Of a DNA stretch of 64,000 bases, positions 50,093-59,910 are shown one piece after another. The notes under the pieces were generated by a model. It was not told where the DNA came from. It ran no database searches and worked only from the letters and a program-made list of their open reading frames with translations. This DNA is from Sphingopyxis sp. Lineage in GTDB: Bacteria; Pseudomonadota; Alphaproteobacteria; Sphingomonadales; Sphingomonadaceae. The position numbers were made by a program, and so were the translations under genes. The first letter of the stretch is position 1; each line of letters starts with the position of its first letter. Location of the stretch: positions 1-64,000 of the forward strand of contig PNNB01000013.1 of the NCBI GenBank assembly GCA_013823985.1. Reading direction: 5' to 3'.

Positions 50093-51129
50093 CCCGGAAC
50101 GACCAGACAAGCTTGTCCGGCGGCCTTAAGCTTGCCGCACATCGCATCGGCTGCTGCCCGGCTTGCAAATGGACCAGCCTGTAGTCGCGTAATTTGCCCG
50201 CTATTTTTGTAGCTTGGTTGCAAGGAGTCGATCCCCGCAACTTTGCCCTTCAACGAAGTCCAAAGCTTTTTGGCATTCGCGTCTTCACTGAAAGCGCCCA
50301 ACTGGATCCGCCAAGGGCTGGATGCAACTGGCGCAGCTGGTTTGACGGCGGGGGCTGGGGTAGGCTTCGCGACAGCCGGCTGCACAATTTTAGGTTTAGC
50401 CGCTGGAACGCCCACGGCTGGAATATTTGCCGGAAATCCCGGAGGATTTGCGGACGGAATAGATGACGGTGGCACCGCGACCTGCTTTGTGGGCTTGGGT
50501 GGCGGATTTGTATTGATCGGGAAACCGGCGGCCTGCGCCGAAGCATTCCGGCTTGCACGCTGTTCCAGCTCGCCCGCGAGAACCGTTGCCGCCTGACGCT
50601 GCTCTAACGGAACATATGTGTCCATTTGCGACAGACTTTGCGAAGCAGGTGCCATGCCTGCGGACGAGGCTAACGACATCAGAGCATAGGCACGGACCCA
50701 ATCTTTTGCGATGTGGGTGCCATTAAACAGTTCGGTCGCGAGCAAATATTGTGCGCGCGGATCGCCGCGGTCCGCCGAAGCTTGCAATATCGGGAGCGCT
50801 TCGACCACGCGGCCCTGATAGTGAAGCAGATGGCCGTAGCTATCCATTGCCTTCAAATGGCCTTGGGCCGAAGCCTTTTTGTACCAGTCGAGAGCGATAT
50901 TTAGGTCGGTTTTTACGCCGCGGCCCGTTTTATAGGCCTGGCCCATGTTAAACTGGGCGTCGGGATCGCCTTTGAGGGCAGGTTCGCGCCATTCTTTGAC
51001 CGCGGCTTCATAATCGCCGCGGGTCCATGCATCCACGCCCGCCTTGACGTCAGCGGCGGCTGGTGCGGATTGCAGCGATATCGCCAAGGCAGCAATGGCC
51101 AGTTTCGAAAGGTGCGACCCTAACTTCAT
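50089..51129 (-). CDS. Exported Sel1/TPR-repeat protein with C-terminal SPOR domain
   Basis: A 346-residue envelope protein. Signal peptide (LSKLAIAALAISLQSAPAAAD), Sel1-type repeats (about 25-135; GDPDAQFNMGQAYKTGRGVKTDLNIALDWYKKA), a Pro/Ala-rich linker (about 205-265) and a SPOR domain at the end (about 265-346; WRIQLGAFSEDANAKKLWTSL ... GPFASRAAADAMCGKLKAAG). SPOR domains bind glycan lacking stem peptides at the septum. ATG 51129 is backed by ggagg; codons to 51180 upstream are not. Divergent from the parA-like gene across a 243-base gap. Confidence 0.9.
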   Translation of the reverse strand: MKLGSHLSKLAIAALAISLQSAPAAADVKAGVDAWTRGDYEAAVKEWREPALKGDPDAQFNMGQAYKTGRGVKTDLNIALDWYKKASAQGHLKAMDSYGHLLHYQGRVVEALPILQASADRGDPRAQYLLATELFNGTHIAKDWVRAYALMSLASSAGMAPASQSLSQMDTYVPLEQRQAATVLAGELEQRASRNASAQAAGFPINTNPPPKPTKQVAVPPSSIPSANPPGFPANIPAVGVPAAKPKIVQPAVAKPTPAPAVKPAAPVASSPWRIQLGAFSEDANAKKLWTSLKGKVAGIDSLQPSYKNSGQITRLQAGPFASRAAADAMCGKLKAAGQACLVVPG

Positions 51130-51372
51130 GTAATTCCTCCGAACAAAAAGCGAGTTTCTTATAATATCCAAGAAACTCAAAAATGGTAAACATTTCCGAT
51201 TAATCTCTTAACCAGCCCAATGCCCCAAATCATTAGGTCAGATGCGGCTATATAGATTAAGGATTAGGCGAAGCCAGCCAATATTCGTGCGGCGAAATCG
51301 GGTGCAGCGTTAACGGATTTTTAGCCCTGTTCTGTCACATCCCCATTTGAAACATTTACAAAGGGGAATGAT
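51130..51372. promoter_or_regulatory. Divergent promoter region between the SPOR gene and parA
   Basis: The 243-base gap carries both promoters. It is AT-richer than its surroundings and has TTAA-type half sites, including ttaa-N7-ttag at 51310-51324. I see no clean -35/-10 pair for either gene. Confidence 0.4.
51310..51324 (+). promoter_or_regulatory. Possible CtrA-like box upstream of parA
   Basis: ttaa-cggattt-ttag matches the CtrA consensus TTAA-N7-TTAA in 7 of 8 defined bases, 49 bases before the parA GTG. CckA, the upstream kinase of CtrA, is encoded in this window. One near-match in AT-rich DNA can arise by chance. Confidence 0.3.
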
Positions 51373-52092
51373 GTGAGGGTTCTCGCATTAGCATCACAGA
51401 AGGGCGGTTCGGGCAAAACTACCCTTTCTGGCCACTTAGCGGTTCAGGCACAGCTCGCCGGAGCCGGGCCTGTCGTATTGATTGATATCGATCCCCAAGG
51501 GTCGCTGGCCGATTGGTGGAATGAACGTGAAGCTGACCTTCCCGCTTTTGCCCAGACAACAGTCGCCCGCCTCGCGTCGGATTTGGCTGTTTTGCGGCAA
51601 CAGGGTTTCAAGCTCGCAGTGATCGACACGCCACCTGCCATTACCATGGCAATCCAGAGCGTTATATCGGTTGCCGAACTGATTGTCGTTCCAACGCGAC
51701 CGAGCCCGCACGATTTGCGCGCCGTTGGTGCGACAGTCGATTTGTGTGAACGGGCCGGGAAGCCTTTGATCTTCGTGGTCAACGCTGCAACGCCAAAAGC
51801 GAAAATCACATCGGAAGCCGCTGTTGCGCTTTCTCAGCATGGTACGGTCGCACCGATTACGCTCCACCACCGCACCGATTTCGCGGCATCGATGATCGAC
51901 GGGCGTACGGTGATGGAAATCGACCCGAACGGCCGGTCTTCTCAGGAAGTAATCCAGCTTTGGGCCTATATTTCGGACCGGCTGGAAAAGAATTTCCGCC
52001 GGACCGTGTTTAGCGCTCCCGCCGCCGCGGCTAACCCGCAAGTTGCCACTGCACGACCGATGGGCGGCTTTGGCCGTCGCGTTGTCGGTTGA
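51373..52092 (+). CDS. Orphan ParA-family ATPase
   Basis: A 239-residue deviant-Walker ATPase. Walker A SQKGGSGKTT (8-17, signature Lys10), Walker A' VLIDIDPQG (Asp38, Asp40) and Walker B VIDTPP (Asp85). It lacks the N-terminal helix-turn-helix of large ParA, as in type Ib plasmid partition proteins. It dimerises on ATP and binds DNA non-specifically by family knowledge. Start is GTG at 51373, with aggggaa upstream. The RHH gene follows, and SPOR proteins flank both. No ParB with HTH and no parS site is seen, so it is not the main chromosome partition system. Confidence 0.9.
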   Translation: MRVLALASQKGGSGKTTLSGHLAVQAQLAGAGPVVLIDIDPQGSLADWWNEREADLPAFAQTTVARLASDLAVLRQQGFKLAVIDTPPAITMAIQSVISVAELIVVPTRPSPHDLRAVGATVDLCERAGKPLIFVVNAATPKAKITSEAAVALSQHGTVAPITLHHRTDFAASMIDGRTVMEIDPNGRSSQEVIQLWAYISDRLEKNFRRTVFSAPAAAANPQVATARPMGGFGRRVVG

Positions 52093-52115
52093 GCGAAGAA
52101 AAGGGGGCAACGAAG

Positions 52116-52733
52116 ATGAGCGAACCTAAGCCAATAGCATCACTTTCCGGCATATTGCTGGCCCGCAAGGGTCTGGCGCGTCCCGCCATGCGTCGTCCGT
52201 CGATGCTAGGCAGTAACGGCAACGCAGCATTGTCGCAGGACGATCTGGGTTGGAACGACATGGGCTATGATGTCGATCCCGATCCAAACACGCCGATGGA
52301 TTATGACCACAGCTTCCACGGACAAAATCCACTCGCGGGTGCTGTTCCCGAAGTCAAGAACCAGCAAGAACGTATTTTTGACGAATATGATTCGGAACTT
52401 GATGTCGGTTTCGAAAGTCTGGCCGGTGCCGAGCCGGAAGTGGAAACGGCACTGACCGTCGTCAGCATGATACCCGAACCACCGGTGCAGCCCATCGCGC
52501 GCCGTGGGAAGACCGACGCGCCACGTTCGCGCGCTCGGTCAAAGCCAGGGCTTAAAGACAAAGCGGCCTTCACATTGCGTCTCGATGGCGAACGTCATTT
52601 GAAGCTACGCCTTGCCTGCGCTGTTCGCCACCAGTCGGCACAAAATCTTGTGACCGATGCGTTGGATGCATTTCTAGATTCCATGCCGGAAATTGGGGCC
52701 CTCGCGTCTCACGTTCCGACGAAAAAACACTAA
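52116..52733 (+). CDS. ParA-linked protein with C-terminal ribbon-helix-helix
   Basis: A 205-residue protein. A short basic segment near the start (SGILLARKGLARPAMRRP, 11-28) resembles N-terminal ParA-stimulating peptides of partition partners. A long acidic, probably disordered middle (about 40-125) contains a repeated LAGA-x-PEV (73-80 and 102-109). The C-terminal part (about 150-190) fits a ribbon-helix-helix: strand AFTLRLD, helix ERHLKLRLACAVRH, turn, helix AQNLVTDALDAFLDS. ATG 52116 is preceded by aggggg; a TTG at 52089 overlapping the ParA stop is an alternative. Function inferred: DNA-binding adaptor of the ParA. Confidence 0.75.
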   Translation: MSEPKPIASLSGILLARKGLARPAMRRPSMLGSNGNAALSQDDLGWNDMGYDVDPDPNTPMDYDHSFHGQNPLAGAVPEVKNQQERIFDEYDSELDVGFESLAGAEPEVETALTVVSMIPEPPVQPIARRGKTDAPRSRARSKPGLKDKAAFTLRLDGERHLKLRLACAVRHQSAQNLVTDALDAFLDSMPEIGALASHVPTKKH

Positions 52734-52764
52734 ACCCGAGTTTGAGCTTTTTTGAGGTGATACC

Positions 52765-54117
52765 ATGAATAGCAAATTTGTCGTGAAGCTCGCATTATCG
52801 ACTGCTTTTGTGGCAGTGCCCGCGATGACCGTGCCGACTGCCGGTTTCGGGAGCACCGATAAGGTGTCGGCCAAAAAGGCTGGCCCTGAGAAAGCTTATG
52901 GTTGGGCGAAGAAAGCCGAACAGGCTTTCGCAAAGGGCAAGGCTGACCGCGCGCTGACCTTTGCTGAGCTGGCTGTGGAAGCCGACATGCAGAACCGCGA
53001 TTATCGCGGCCTTCTGGCGCGCATTTACATGTCGCAGGGCCGCTTCGTGTCCGCCGAACGTACGTTGATGGATGTGATGGAGCTGGGCCAGGTTGATCCT
53101 CGGACCGTGATCAGCCTCGCGCTTGCCCGTATTGCCCAGGGCAATGTCGACTCGGCTGTTATGCTGGTCGAAGCAAACCGGTCGATCATACCTGTCAGCG
53201 ACTATGGCCTAACCCTTGCTCTTGCAGGGCGTTCGGGTGATGCCGTCCAAATCCTGACCGATGCGATCCGCACCGATAGCGCGACCGTGCGCACCCGTCA
53301 GAACCTTGCGCTGGCTTATGCCTTGGATGGCCGCTGGCGCGATGCACGCGTCATGGCGTCACAGGACATGGCGCAATCTCAGGTCAACGACCGGATTGCC
53401 GAATGGGCCCAGTTTGCTCGCCCGGAAGCCTATACTTTGCGCGTTGCCGGACTTCTAAAAGTTCGCCCCAATATGGCCGACACCGGACAGCCAGTCCGAT
53501 TGGCGCTGAACAGCACGGCACCGGCCGGATTGGCGCAAGCCGAAGCCCCTTCGGTGCCCGTCGAAATGGCGTCTGCCCCTCAGCCTGAGACGGTCGAACT
53601 TGCAGCGCTCGGCCCTGCGCCAGTTTCTGATAGCGTTGGCTTTGCCGCCGTTGAAGCCGCTGTAAACATGATAGAGCCGACTCCGGTTGCAGTTGCTTCT
53701 GTCGAAGAAGCTCCGCTGATCAAGGCATCTGCCGTTCCTGCAAAGGCCGCTGCACCATCCGCGCCGGTTAAGCTTGCACTGGCGGATGTTCCAGCGTCCA
53801 AGTCAGCGGTGAAGTCATCGACCCATCTGGTACAGCTCGGTGCGTTCTCGAATGCAGCAAATGCAGCCGCAGCATGGAATAAATATAGCAAGCGCTATGG
53901 CGTTCTGAGCGGAATGGATTCGGCAAGCTCGACCGTTACGGTGAACGGCAAGAAATTCGTCCGCTTGGCCGCGATGGGCTTTGCAAATGGCGCATCCGCA
54001 AACGCTGCATGCAGCAAGATCAAGGCACAAGGCGGCGTTTGCCTCGTCCGTGCTATTGGTGCCGATAAGCCCGTGCGTATGGCAAGTGCCACAGGTCGCA
54101 AGATCGCAGCACGCTAA
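52765..54117 (+). CDS. Exported TPR protein with C-terminal SPOR domain
   Basis: A 450-residue envelope protein. Signal peptide (FVVKLALSTAFVAVPAMTVPTAGFG), TPR-like repeats (about 40-220; QAFAKGKADRALTFAELAVEAD, YMSQGRFVSAERTLMD, ALAYALDGRWRDARVMA), an Ala/Val/Pro-rich linker (about 235-360) and a SPOR domain (about 365-440; HLVQLGAFSNAANAAAAW ... KFVRLAAMGFANGASANAACSKI). Shine-Dalgarno gaggtga. It lies 31 bases after the RHH gene and mirrors the divergent SPOR protein at 50.1 kb. Predicted to bind septal or polar peptidoglycan. Confidence 0.88.
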   Translation: MNSKFVVKLALSTAFVAVPAMTVPTAGFGSTDKVSAKKAGPEKAYGWAKKAEQAFAKGKADRALTFAELAVEADMQNRDYRGLLARIYMSQGRFVSAERTLMDVMELGQVDPRTVISLALARIAQGNVDSAVMLVEANRSIIPVSDYGLTLALAGRSGDAVQILTDAIRTDSATVRTRQNLALAYALDGRWRDARVMASQDMAQSQVNDRIAEWAQFARPEAYTLRVAGLLKVRPNMADTGQPVRLALNSTAPAGLAQAEAPSVPVEMASAPQPETVELAALGPAPVSDSVGFAAVEAAVNMIEPTPVAVASVEEAPLIKASAVPAKAAAPSAPVKLALADVPASKSAVKSSTHLVQLGAFSNAANAAAAWNKYSKRYGVLSGMDSASSTVTVNGKKFVRLAAMGFANGASANAACSKIKAQGGVCLVRAIGADKPVRMASATGRKIAAR

Positions 54118-54158
54118 ACCAAAGAATAGATAAGTCCTTATGGGGCGGCAGGTTCGGT

Positions 54159-55382
54159 TTAGGCCGGTATGACCTTGCCGCCCTTTAACATATGCCGCAC
54201 CCGCCCTTGAACGGGCAAACGGTCAAAGGGAGTATTGCCTGCAAGCGCAGCCATTTTGTCTCCGTCGACTTGCCAAGGTGCATCGGGATCAATCAGGATT
54301 AAATCCGCTTCACAACCTTCGGCAATCCGCCCGGCTTGCAAGCCCAGAATGCGCGCCGGATTAGTGGCGAGCAGTTCGAACAGACGACCGGTCGAAATGG
54401 TGCCTTCCCGCACCAGATTGAGCGAAAGGGCGAGCAGCGTCTCTGCACCCGCCATACCCGGTGCAGCTTCTGAAAAAGGCAGGCGTTTGTCTTCCGGGCC
54501 GCGTGGGTCATGCCCAGACGAAATTACATCAATCGTTCCGTCCGCTATGGCCGCGATACAGCTCACACGGTTGGCTTCGTCGCGCAAGGGCGGCGAAAGA
54601 CGGGCAAAAGTCCGGAAATCGAAAATAGCGTTATCCGATAGGAACAGGTGACCCGGGGTAATTCCGCAACTGATCCGCAAACCGCGGGCTTTGCCTTCCC
54701 GGATCATATCCAATCCACGGGCTGTCGTGACTTGCCGGAAATGGACATGAGCGCCACTTTCTTCGGCAAGGATCAAATCGCGGGCGATAGCCAACGCTTC
54801 TGTCGCGGGCGATGCGCTCGAAAGGCCAAGCAAAGTCGCCGTTTCGCCATGGGTTGCCACTGCTGTGCCTGAAAGGCCTGCGTCTTCGCTATGGACAAAC
54901 ACGGGCAAGTCGAGTGCGGCGCAGTAGCGCATGATACGGAGCATGATACCGCTGTCCGCAATCCAGTTGCGTCCCGTGGCGACACCCACGGCTCCGGCGT
55001 CTTTCATCAGGGCGATTTCCGCCATGTGAAGCCCGTCTAGCCCTTGAGTTGCCGCTGCGAGCGGATGAACCCAGAGATCAGGTTTTCCTTTCAGTGCGGC
55101 GTAACGGATTGTAGCAGGATCGTCGTGAACTGGCGATTGGTCCGGCATAAGCGCGGCCCGCGTGATACCGCCAAAACGGAAAGCAGGCTTGTCGGTTTTA
55201 AAGACACCCAGATCAATGATACCCGGCGCAACGATCAGGCCAGACGCATCCAATTGTTCGGCAATCGGCGCGGCTTTGCCGACCGAAGCAATGCGGCCGC
55301 TTTCGATATGGATATGGGCGGCTTCGGCCTTTGCGGTTCCAGGAAGCACCGCATGCCCGTTCAGGATATTGATACCGGTCAT
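54159..55382 (-). CDS. Dihydroorotase homologue without metal site (PyrC')
   Basis: A 407-residue amidohydrolase-fold protein encoded directly after pyrB (ATGA overlap; start ATG 55382). The fold motifs of class I dihydroorotase are present ([35 protein letters not shown]), but the ligand positions are altered: the DxHxH motif after PGIID reads LGVF, the fourth-strand His of the HICHVST motif is Gln (HFRQVTT), and TDHAPH reads SGHDPR. Such pseudo-dihydroorotases form the shell of aspartate transcarbamoylase in pseudomonads without activity. An active pyrC would be needed elsewhere. Confidence 0.85.
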   Translation of the reverse strand: MTGINILNGHAVLPGTAKAEAAHIHIESGRIASVGKAAPIAEQLDASGLIVAPGIIDLGVFKTDKPAFRFGGITRAALMPDQSPVHDDPATIRYAALKGKPDLWVHPLAAATQGLDGLHMAEIALMKDAGAVGVATGRNWIADSGIMLRIMRYCAALDLPVFVHSEDAGLSGTAVATHGETATLLGLSSASPATEALAIARDLILAEESGAHVHFRQVTTARGLDMIREGKARGLRISCGITPGHLFLSDNAIFDFRTFARLSPPLRDEANRVSCIAAIADGTIDVISSGHDPRGPEDKRLPFSEAAPGMAGAETLLALSLNLVREGTISTGRLFELLATNPARILGLQAGRIAEGCEADLILIDPDAPWQVDGDKMAALAGNTPFDRLPVQGRVRHMLKGGKVIPA

Positions 55383-56374
55383 GCCCAACCCTCCACGCGA
55401 CGTGCTTTTCGGGTTAGGATATCGAGGCAGGCCATGCGCACAGCCACGCCCATTTCTACCTGTTCAGTAATGGCGGACCGCTCGACATGGTCGGCAATAT
55501 TGCTGGCAATTTCGACACCACGATTCATCGGGCCGGGATGCATGACCAGCGCGTCGGGCTTGGCCAAGGCGAGCCTGCGTTCATCCAGCCCATAGAGATG
55601 ATAAAATTCACGGGGTGACGGAATGAAGTCGCCCTGCATCCGTTCATTCTGGAGCCGTAGCATCATCACCACGTCCGCACCGTTAAGAGCTGCATCAAAA
55701 TCGCTGAAAGGCGTGGCGCCGAACGCTTCGATTCCGTGTGGCATTAGGGCAGGGGGCGCGACAACGCGGACATCAGCGCCAAGGCTCTTCAGGCAGAACA
55801 GGTTAGACCGCGCGACTCGGCTGTGGAGCAGATCACCGCAGATGACGACGGTTTGACCTTCGACACCACCCTTGCGGCGCGTGATCGTCAACGCATCGAG
55901 CAGTGCCTGTGTGGGGTGTTCATGACTACCGTCTCCGGCATTTAGAACGGGGCAGTCGACCTTGCTGGAAATGAGTTGCACCGCACCCGAACTTGCATGG
56001 CGAATCACAATGGCATCAGCCCGCATGGCGTTCAGCGTCATCGCCGTATCGATCAGTGTTTCGCCTTTTTTGACGCTGGACTGCGCGGCGTGCATGTTGA
56101 CAACATCTGCGCCCAATCTTTTTCCGGCAATTTCGAAGGAAAGAAGCGTGCGGGTCGAATTTTCAAAAAACGCATTGATAATGGTCAGGCCTGACAGCCG
56201 GTCATCATGCTTTGCAGGACCGGAACGGTTAAGCGCGACCCAATGTTCTGCCTCTTTCAAAATGTAGAGAATTTCCCATTTTTGAAGGCCGGCAATGCCA
56301 AGCAAATGCCTGTGCGGAAAAGCGTCCGAACCGGCTGGAAAGCGGTCGGCGGCGATATTCTGTGTCCATGTCAT
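55379..56374 (-). CDS. pyrB: Aspartate carbamoyltransferase catalytic subunit
   Basis: A 331-residue enzyme making carbamoyl-aspartate in pyrimidine synthesis. Carbamoyl-phosphate motif [43 protein letters not shown], the HPTQALLD motif and a C-terminal [14 protein letters not shown]. Start ATG 56374 (MTWTQNI); upstream codons to 56413 read poorly. No pyrI regulatory gene is adjacent; the overlapped PyrC' is the likely structural partner. ruvX lies 42 bases upstream. Confidence 0.95.
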   Translation of the reverse strand: MTWTQNIAADRFPAGSDAFPHRHLLGIAGLQKWEILYILKEAEHWVALNRSGPAKHDDRLSGLTIINAFFENSTRTLLSFEIAGKRLGADVVNMHAAQSSVKKGETLIDTAMTLNAMRADAIVIRHASSGAVQLISSKVDCPVLNAGDGSHEHPTQALLDALTITRRKGGVEGQTVVICGDLLHSRVARSNLFCLKSLGADVRVVAPPALMPHGIEAFGATPFSDFDAALNGADVVMMLRLQNERMQGDFIPSPREFYHLYGLDERRLALAKPDALVMHPGPMNRGVEIASNIADHVERSAITEQVEMGVAVRMACLDILTRKARRVEGWA

Positions 56375-56416
56375 TAAAGCGATGCCCTTAGAGGGAAAGC
56401 AGCCGCTTAGCAAGCA

Positions 56417-56875
56417 TCACGCAGTCAATGCGTCGATCGCCCCTTGAAGAATGAACGCCGCCGCGCCGCTGTCGATTTTTTCCGCCCGTTTGGCGCGGCT
56501 CATATCGGCGGCGATCATGTCGCGCTCCACCGCTTGGGTCGACCAGCGTTCATCGCGTAGCAGGATCGGGAGCCCGAGATCGGCGATGTTGCGGGCGAAG
56601 GCGCGGCTCGATTGGCTGCGCGGGCTTTCGCTGCCATCCATGTTTAAGGGAAGGCCGATGACGATGCCCTTCGTTGGTCGGGTAGCGATAGCCGCTTGAA
56701 GCGCTACCTTGTCCTTGGAGAATTTGCTCCGCTTGATAAGGTCGGCGGGCGACGCGAAGGTCCAGCCAGCGTCGCAAAAGGCGGTTCCAATGGTCTTGCT
56801 GCCGACATCGAGCCCGATCAGGACGCCGCCTTCGGGTAGGGCATCCCGGAAATCCGAAACCTGCTCAACGATCAT
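56417..56875 (-). CDS. ruvX: RuvX (YqgF), pre-16S rRNA nuclease / Holliday-junction resolvase-like
   Basis: A 152-residue RNase H-fold nuclease. [17 protein letters not shown] holds the first catalytic Asp, [19 protein letters not shown] the middle motif, and [15 protein letters not shown] plus [14 protein letters not shown] the C-terminal acidic residues. Known role: 16S rRNA 5' maturation. Start ATG 56875 (MIVEQVSD) lies in the stop of the DUF3089 gene (overlap). Confidence 0.9.
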   Translation of the reverse strand: MIVEQVSDFRDALPEGGVLIGLDVGSKTIGTAFCDAGWTFASPADLIKRSKFSKDKVALQAAIATRPTKGIVIGLPLNMDGSESPRSQSSRAFARNIADLGLPILLRDERWSTQAVERDMIAADMSRAKRAEKIDSGAAAFILQGAIDALTA

Positions 56876-57993
56876 TTGGCAAGAAACTTCTGTGTGCGCC
56901 AAAGTGCATCGGCGCGCACATTGGCCCAGAAGAGCGGGTAGTCGTACACATGGTAATTGTTACCCGGTAACGTATAGGGGCCCATGTCCACCGGCTCGCC
57001 TATCAGAAGAAAGCCTTTTTCGTCGCAGCGGGCAGGAACAGTCGCGGGGATCAACTCGCCGGTGCTCATATCGCCCGATGGCTTCAGCGTACCAAGATTA
57101 GCCTCGGCCAAGGCAAGCACATCCGCCCCGCCGTTGAGCGGGTTGGTGCAAAGGATCGGCGTATCTTTGCGCGATTCGCCATTGAAGCCTGTGGTGGCGT
57201 TGTAGAGTTCGAGAATCTTGCCATATTGAGCGGGTTCCGCGTAGCTTTCCCATCCCATGATGCAGCCCGTTTGATCCGGCGATGTGCAGACGGGGAGGCC
57301 CATTTCCGGGATGTCGGTCGTGGTCGATACCGGCCAACCCACAACATAAGCCGCAACGATGCGCTTGGCGATCGGCTTGCCCGCGATCCGGTCCTTCAGC
57401 AAATGCGTCAGATGCAGTGCGCCCTGGCTGTGCCCGGCCAAGATAATCGGGCGGTCTTTCTGCACCGTCTTCACGAAATGATCGAAGGCGAGCAAGATAT
57501 CCTGATAGGCATCGTTTAGCGCCTGCGCGCCTTCGGGCTTGGTCGTCAGAAACGCGCCGATCCCGGCCTGACGGTAGCGGGGTGCCCAGACCTCCCCCGA
57601 TGCTGCAAAAGGCGTTGCCAGACCGCGCAGAAACAACCGCGCCCGCGCCTGCGATTCCTGATCGTCCAGCGGCGCGTTCCAATGGGTGCGGGCGATGAAC
57701 GAGGTGGGATGGATGAAGAAAACCGCGGCAGAACCAGGCACTTCGGTCTTCGGCGCGCCGATGGGTTCCCATAAAGTCGGGTTATTGTCTTTCTGTCCGC
57801 CGCGCGAAAACCACATGTTTGGATCGTCATATACATTGGTCGCGAGTGCCGCCTGCTTTTCGAACTTCACCGTCGGTTCAAGCTGGCCGATGGCGAAGTC
57901 GGTCAACTCGTTCTGATAGATGCGCAGGACGAAACCGCCGGCGATCACCAGCACGATCAGGCTAGCGAATAGATAGAGAAATTTGCGAGCCAA
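56872..57993 (-). CDS. DUF3089 alpha/beta hydrolase, membrane-anchored
   Basis: A hydrolase of about 373 residues. N-terminal helix ([23 protein letters not shown]), then [26 protein letters not shown] and the nucleophile elbow [15 protein letters not shown]; late motifs [14 protein letters not shown]3089 proteins are lysophospholipase-like; substrate unknown. The start is uncertain: TTG 57993 directly before the anchor is the best codon, though it has no clear ribosome site; the open frame extends to 58257, across the gatC start. First gene of the ruvX-pyrB-pyrC' group. Confidence 0.82.
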   Translation of the reverse strand: MARKFLYLFASLIVLVIAGGFVLRIYQNELTDFAIGQLEPTVKFEKQAALATNVYDDPNMWFSRGGQKDNNPTLWEPIGAPKTEVPGSAAVFFIHPTSFIARTHWNAPLDDQESQARARLFLRGLATPFAASGEVWAPRYRQAGIGAFLTTKPEGAQALNDAYQDILLAFDHFVKTVQKDRPIILAGHSQGALHLTHLLKDRIAGKPIAKRIVAAYVVGWPVSTTTDIPEMGLPVCTSPDQTGCIMGWESYAEPAQYGKILELYNATTGFNGESRKDTPILCTNPLNGGADVLALAEANLGTLKPSGDMSTGELIPATVPARCDEKGFLLIGEPVDMGPYTLPGNNYHVYDYPLFWANVRADALWRTQKFLAK

Positions 57994-58137
57994 AGTTGTT
58001 AATCCCGATATTCGTACGACTGGAACAGCCAGCGCATGTAATAGATTCGCCAAAAATAGCACCGCAAAATTGAATGCGACCTGACAAGTGCCGCTTTTCC
58101 GTTGAAGCGAGCCATGCGCGATGCTAGCGGCGGCGCT

Positions 58138-58425
58138 ATGTCTGTAGATAAAGATACCGTGAACAAAATCGCACGGCTTTCGCGCATCGCCATCAGCGAT
58201 GCAGAGGCTGACAAGATGGTCGGCGAACTCAATGGCATTCTGGCCTGGGTGGAGCAATTGGGCGAGGTGGACGTCACCGGCGTTGAGCCGATGACCGCTG
58301 TCATCCCCAACAAGCTTCGCCTGCGCGACGACGTCGTCACAGATGGCGATGTGCGCGAGAAGGTTCTTGCCAACGCGCCAGCCCGTGAGGGCAGCTTTTT
58401 TGGCGTGCCGAAGGTGATTGAATAA
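58138..58425 (+). CDS. gatC: Asp-tRNA(Asn)/Glu-tRNA(Gln) amidotransferase subunit C
   Basis: A 95-residue subunit that stabilises GatA on GatB. Sequence [38 protein letters not shown] and a C-terminal [15 protein letters not shown] are typical. The start at ATG 58138 gives the family's usual length; an ATG upstream (58102) is less likely. Its stop TAA overlaps the gatA start by one base. Confidence 0.95.
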   Translation: MSVDKDTVNKIARLSRIAISDAEADKMVGELNGILAWVEQLGEVDVTGVEPMTAVIPNKLRLRDDVVTDGDVREKVLANAPAREGSFFGVPKVIE

Positions 58426-59909
58426 TGACCGATTTTTCTAGAATGGGCGTCGCCGCTATCCGCGATGGCGTGGCCAAGGGCGAATTCAAGGCTGTCGAAG
58501 TTGCCGAGGCGCTTAACACGCGTGTTGCCAATGCCAAGGCGCTGAACGCGTTCATCGTCGAAACGCCGGAAACGGCGCTTGAGGCTGCTGCCGCCGTCGA
58601 CGCCGATCGGGCCGCAGGCAAGCCACTGGGCAAGATGGCAGGTGTGCCGATTGGCATGAAAGACCTGTTTTGCACCGAAGGCGTGCAGACTACCGCCGCC
58701 AGTCACATCCTCGAAGGCTTCGTCCCCACCTATGAATCGACCGTGTCGGCGAATTTGTGGAAGGCGGGCGCCGGGATGTTGGGCAAGCTCAACCTTGACC
58801 AGTTCGCCATGGGGTCGTCGAACGAAACCAGCTATTTCGGCAACGTCATTTCGCCTTGGCGGCGCAACGACGGGGGGAACGCGGCGCTCGCGCCCGGTGG
58901 TTCGTCCGGGGGATCATCCTCCGCCATTGCTGCCCGTTTATGCCCTGCGGCAACCGGAACCGATACTGGCGGCTCGATCCGCCAGCCTGCCGCCTTCACG
59001 GGCATTAGCGGCATCAAGCCAACCTATGGCCGTTGCTCGCGCTGGGGCATTGTTGCCTTTGCAAGTTCACTCGACCAGGCTGGCCCGATGGCACGCGATG
59101 TCCGCGATTGCGCCATCATGCTGGAGGCAATGGCGGGATTTGATCCCAAGGATTCGACATCGCTCGACTTACCGGTACCGGCATGGGAATCTGGCCTGAA
59201 CAGCGACTTGAAGGGCAAAAGAATCGGTATCCCGCGCGAATATCGCCTTGACGGCATCGATGAAGATATTGCTGCCATGTGGGACAACGGCATTGCCTGG
59301 CTGAAAGATGCTGGCGCGGACGTCGTCGACATCAGCCTGCCGCACACCAAATATGCCTTGCCGGCATATTATATCATCGCGCCAGCCGAGGCATCGTCCA
59401 ATCTGGCGCGTTATGACGGCGTGCGGTTCGGCTTGCGCGATCTGCCCGATGGTTCGGGCTTACAGGATATGTACGCCGCCACCCGCGCCGCCGGTTTTGG
59501 CGCAGAGGTCCGTCGCCGGATCATGATCGGCACCTATGTGCTGTCCGCCGGATTCTACGATGCCTATTACACACAGGCGCAAAAGGTCCGCGCGCTGATC
59601 GCCCGCGATTTCGAACAGGCATGGGCCAGCTGCGACCTGATCCTCGCCCCGACAGCACCAAGTGCGGCTTTTGGTCTGGGTGAAAAGACGAGCGACCCGC
59701 TGTCCATGTATCTCAACGACGTATTTGCCGTACCCGCATCCTTGGCAGGTCTGCCCGCCATGTCCGTTCCCGGTGGCCTCAGCAAGGACGGCCTGCCATT
59801 GGGCTTACAGATTATCGGCAAGGCGCTCGACGAGCAGGCCGTACTGAATGCCGGTCTGGCAATCGAAGAACGTTCCGGATTTACGGCGGAAGCCGGAGAG
59901 TGGTGGTAA
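58425..59909 (+). CDS. gatA: Asp-tRNA(Asn)/Glu-tRNA(Gln) amidotransferase subunit A
   Basis: A 494-residue amidase of the GatCAB complex that frees ammonia from glutamine. The Ser-cisSer-Lys triad is visible: Lys79 in VPIGMKDLF, the Ser-rich [11 protein letters not shown] (about 158-167) and the nucleophile Ser184 in [11 protein letters not shown]. Full family length. gatB follows one base after its stop. Confidence 0.97.
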   Translation: MTDFSRMGVAAIRDGVAKGEFKAVEVAEALNTRVANAKALNAFIVETPETALEAAAAVDADRAAGKPLGKMAGVPIGMKDLFCTEGVQTTAASHILEGFVPTYESTVSANLWKAGAGMLGKLNLDQFAMGSSNETSYFGNVISPWRRNDGGNAALAPGGSSGGSSSAIAARLCPAATGTDTGGSIRQPAAFTGISGIKPTYGRCSRWGIVAFASSLDQAGPMARDVRDCAIMLEAMAGFDPKDSTSLDLPVPAWESGLNSDLKGKRIGIPREYRLDGIDEDIAAMWDNGIAWLKDAGADVVDISLPHTKYALPAYYIIAPAEASSNLARYDGVRFGLRDLPDGSGLQDMYAATRAAGFGAEVRRRIMIGTYVLSAGFYDAYYTQAQKVRALIARDFEQAWASCDLILAPTAPSAAFGLGEKTSDPLSMYLNDVFAVPASLAGLPAMSVPGGLSKDGLPLGLQIIGKALDEQAVLNAGLAIEERSGFTAEAGEWW

Positions 59910-59910
59910 T

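Noticed and set aside
51373..52733. Integrated plasmid or phage origin of the ParA/RHH pair
   Set aside because: No replication, integrase or transposase genes, no att-like repeats, and flanking SPOR genes appear to belong to the same block; base composition does not visibly change.
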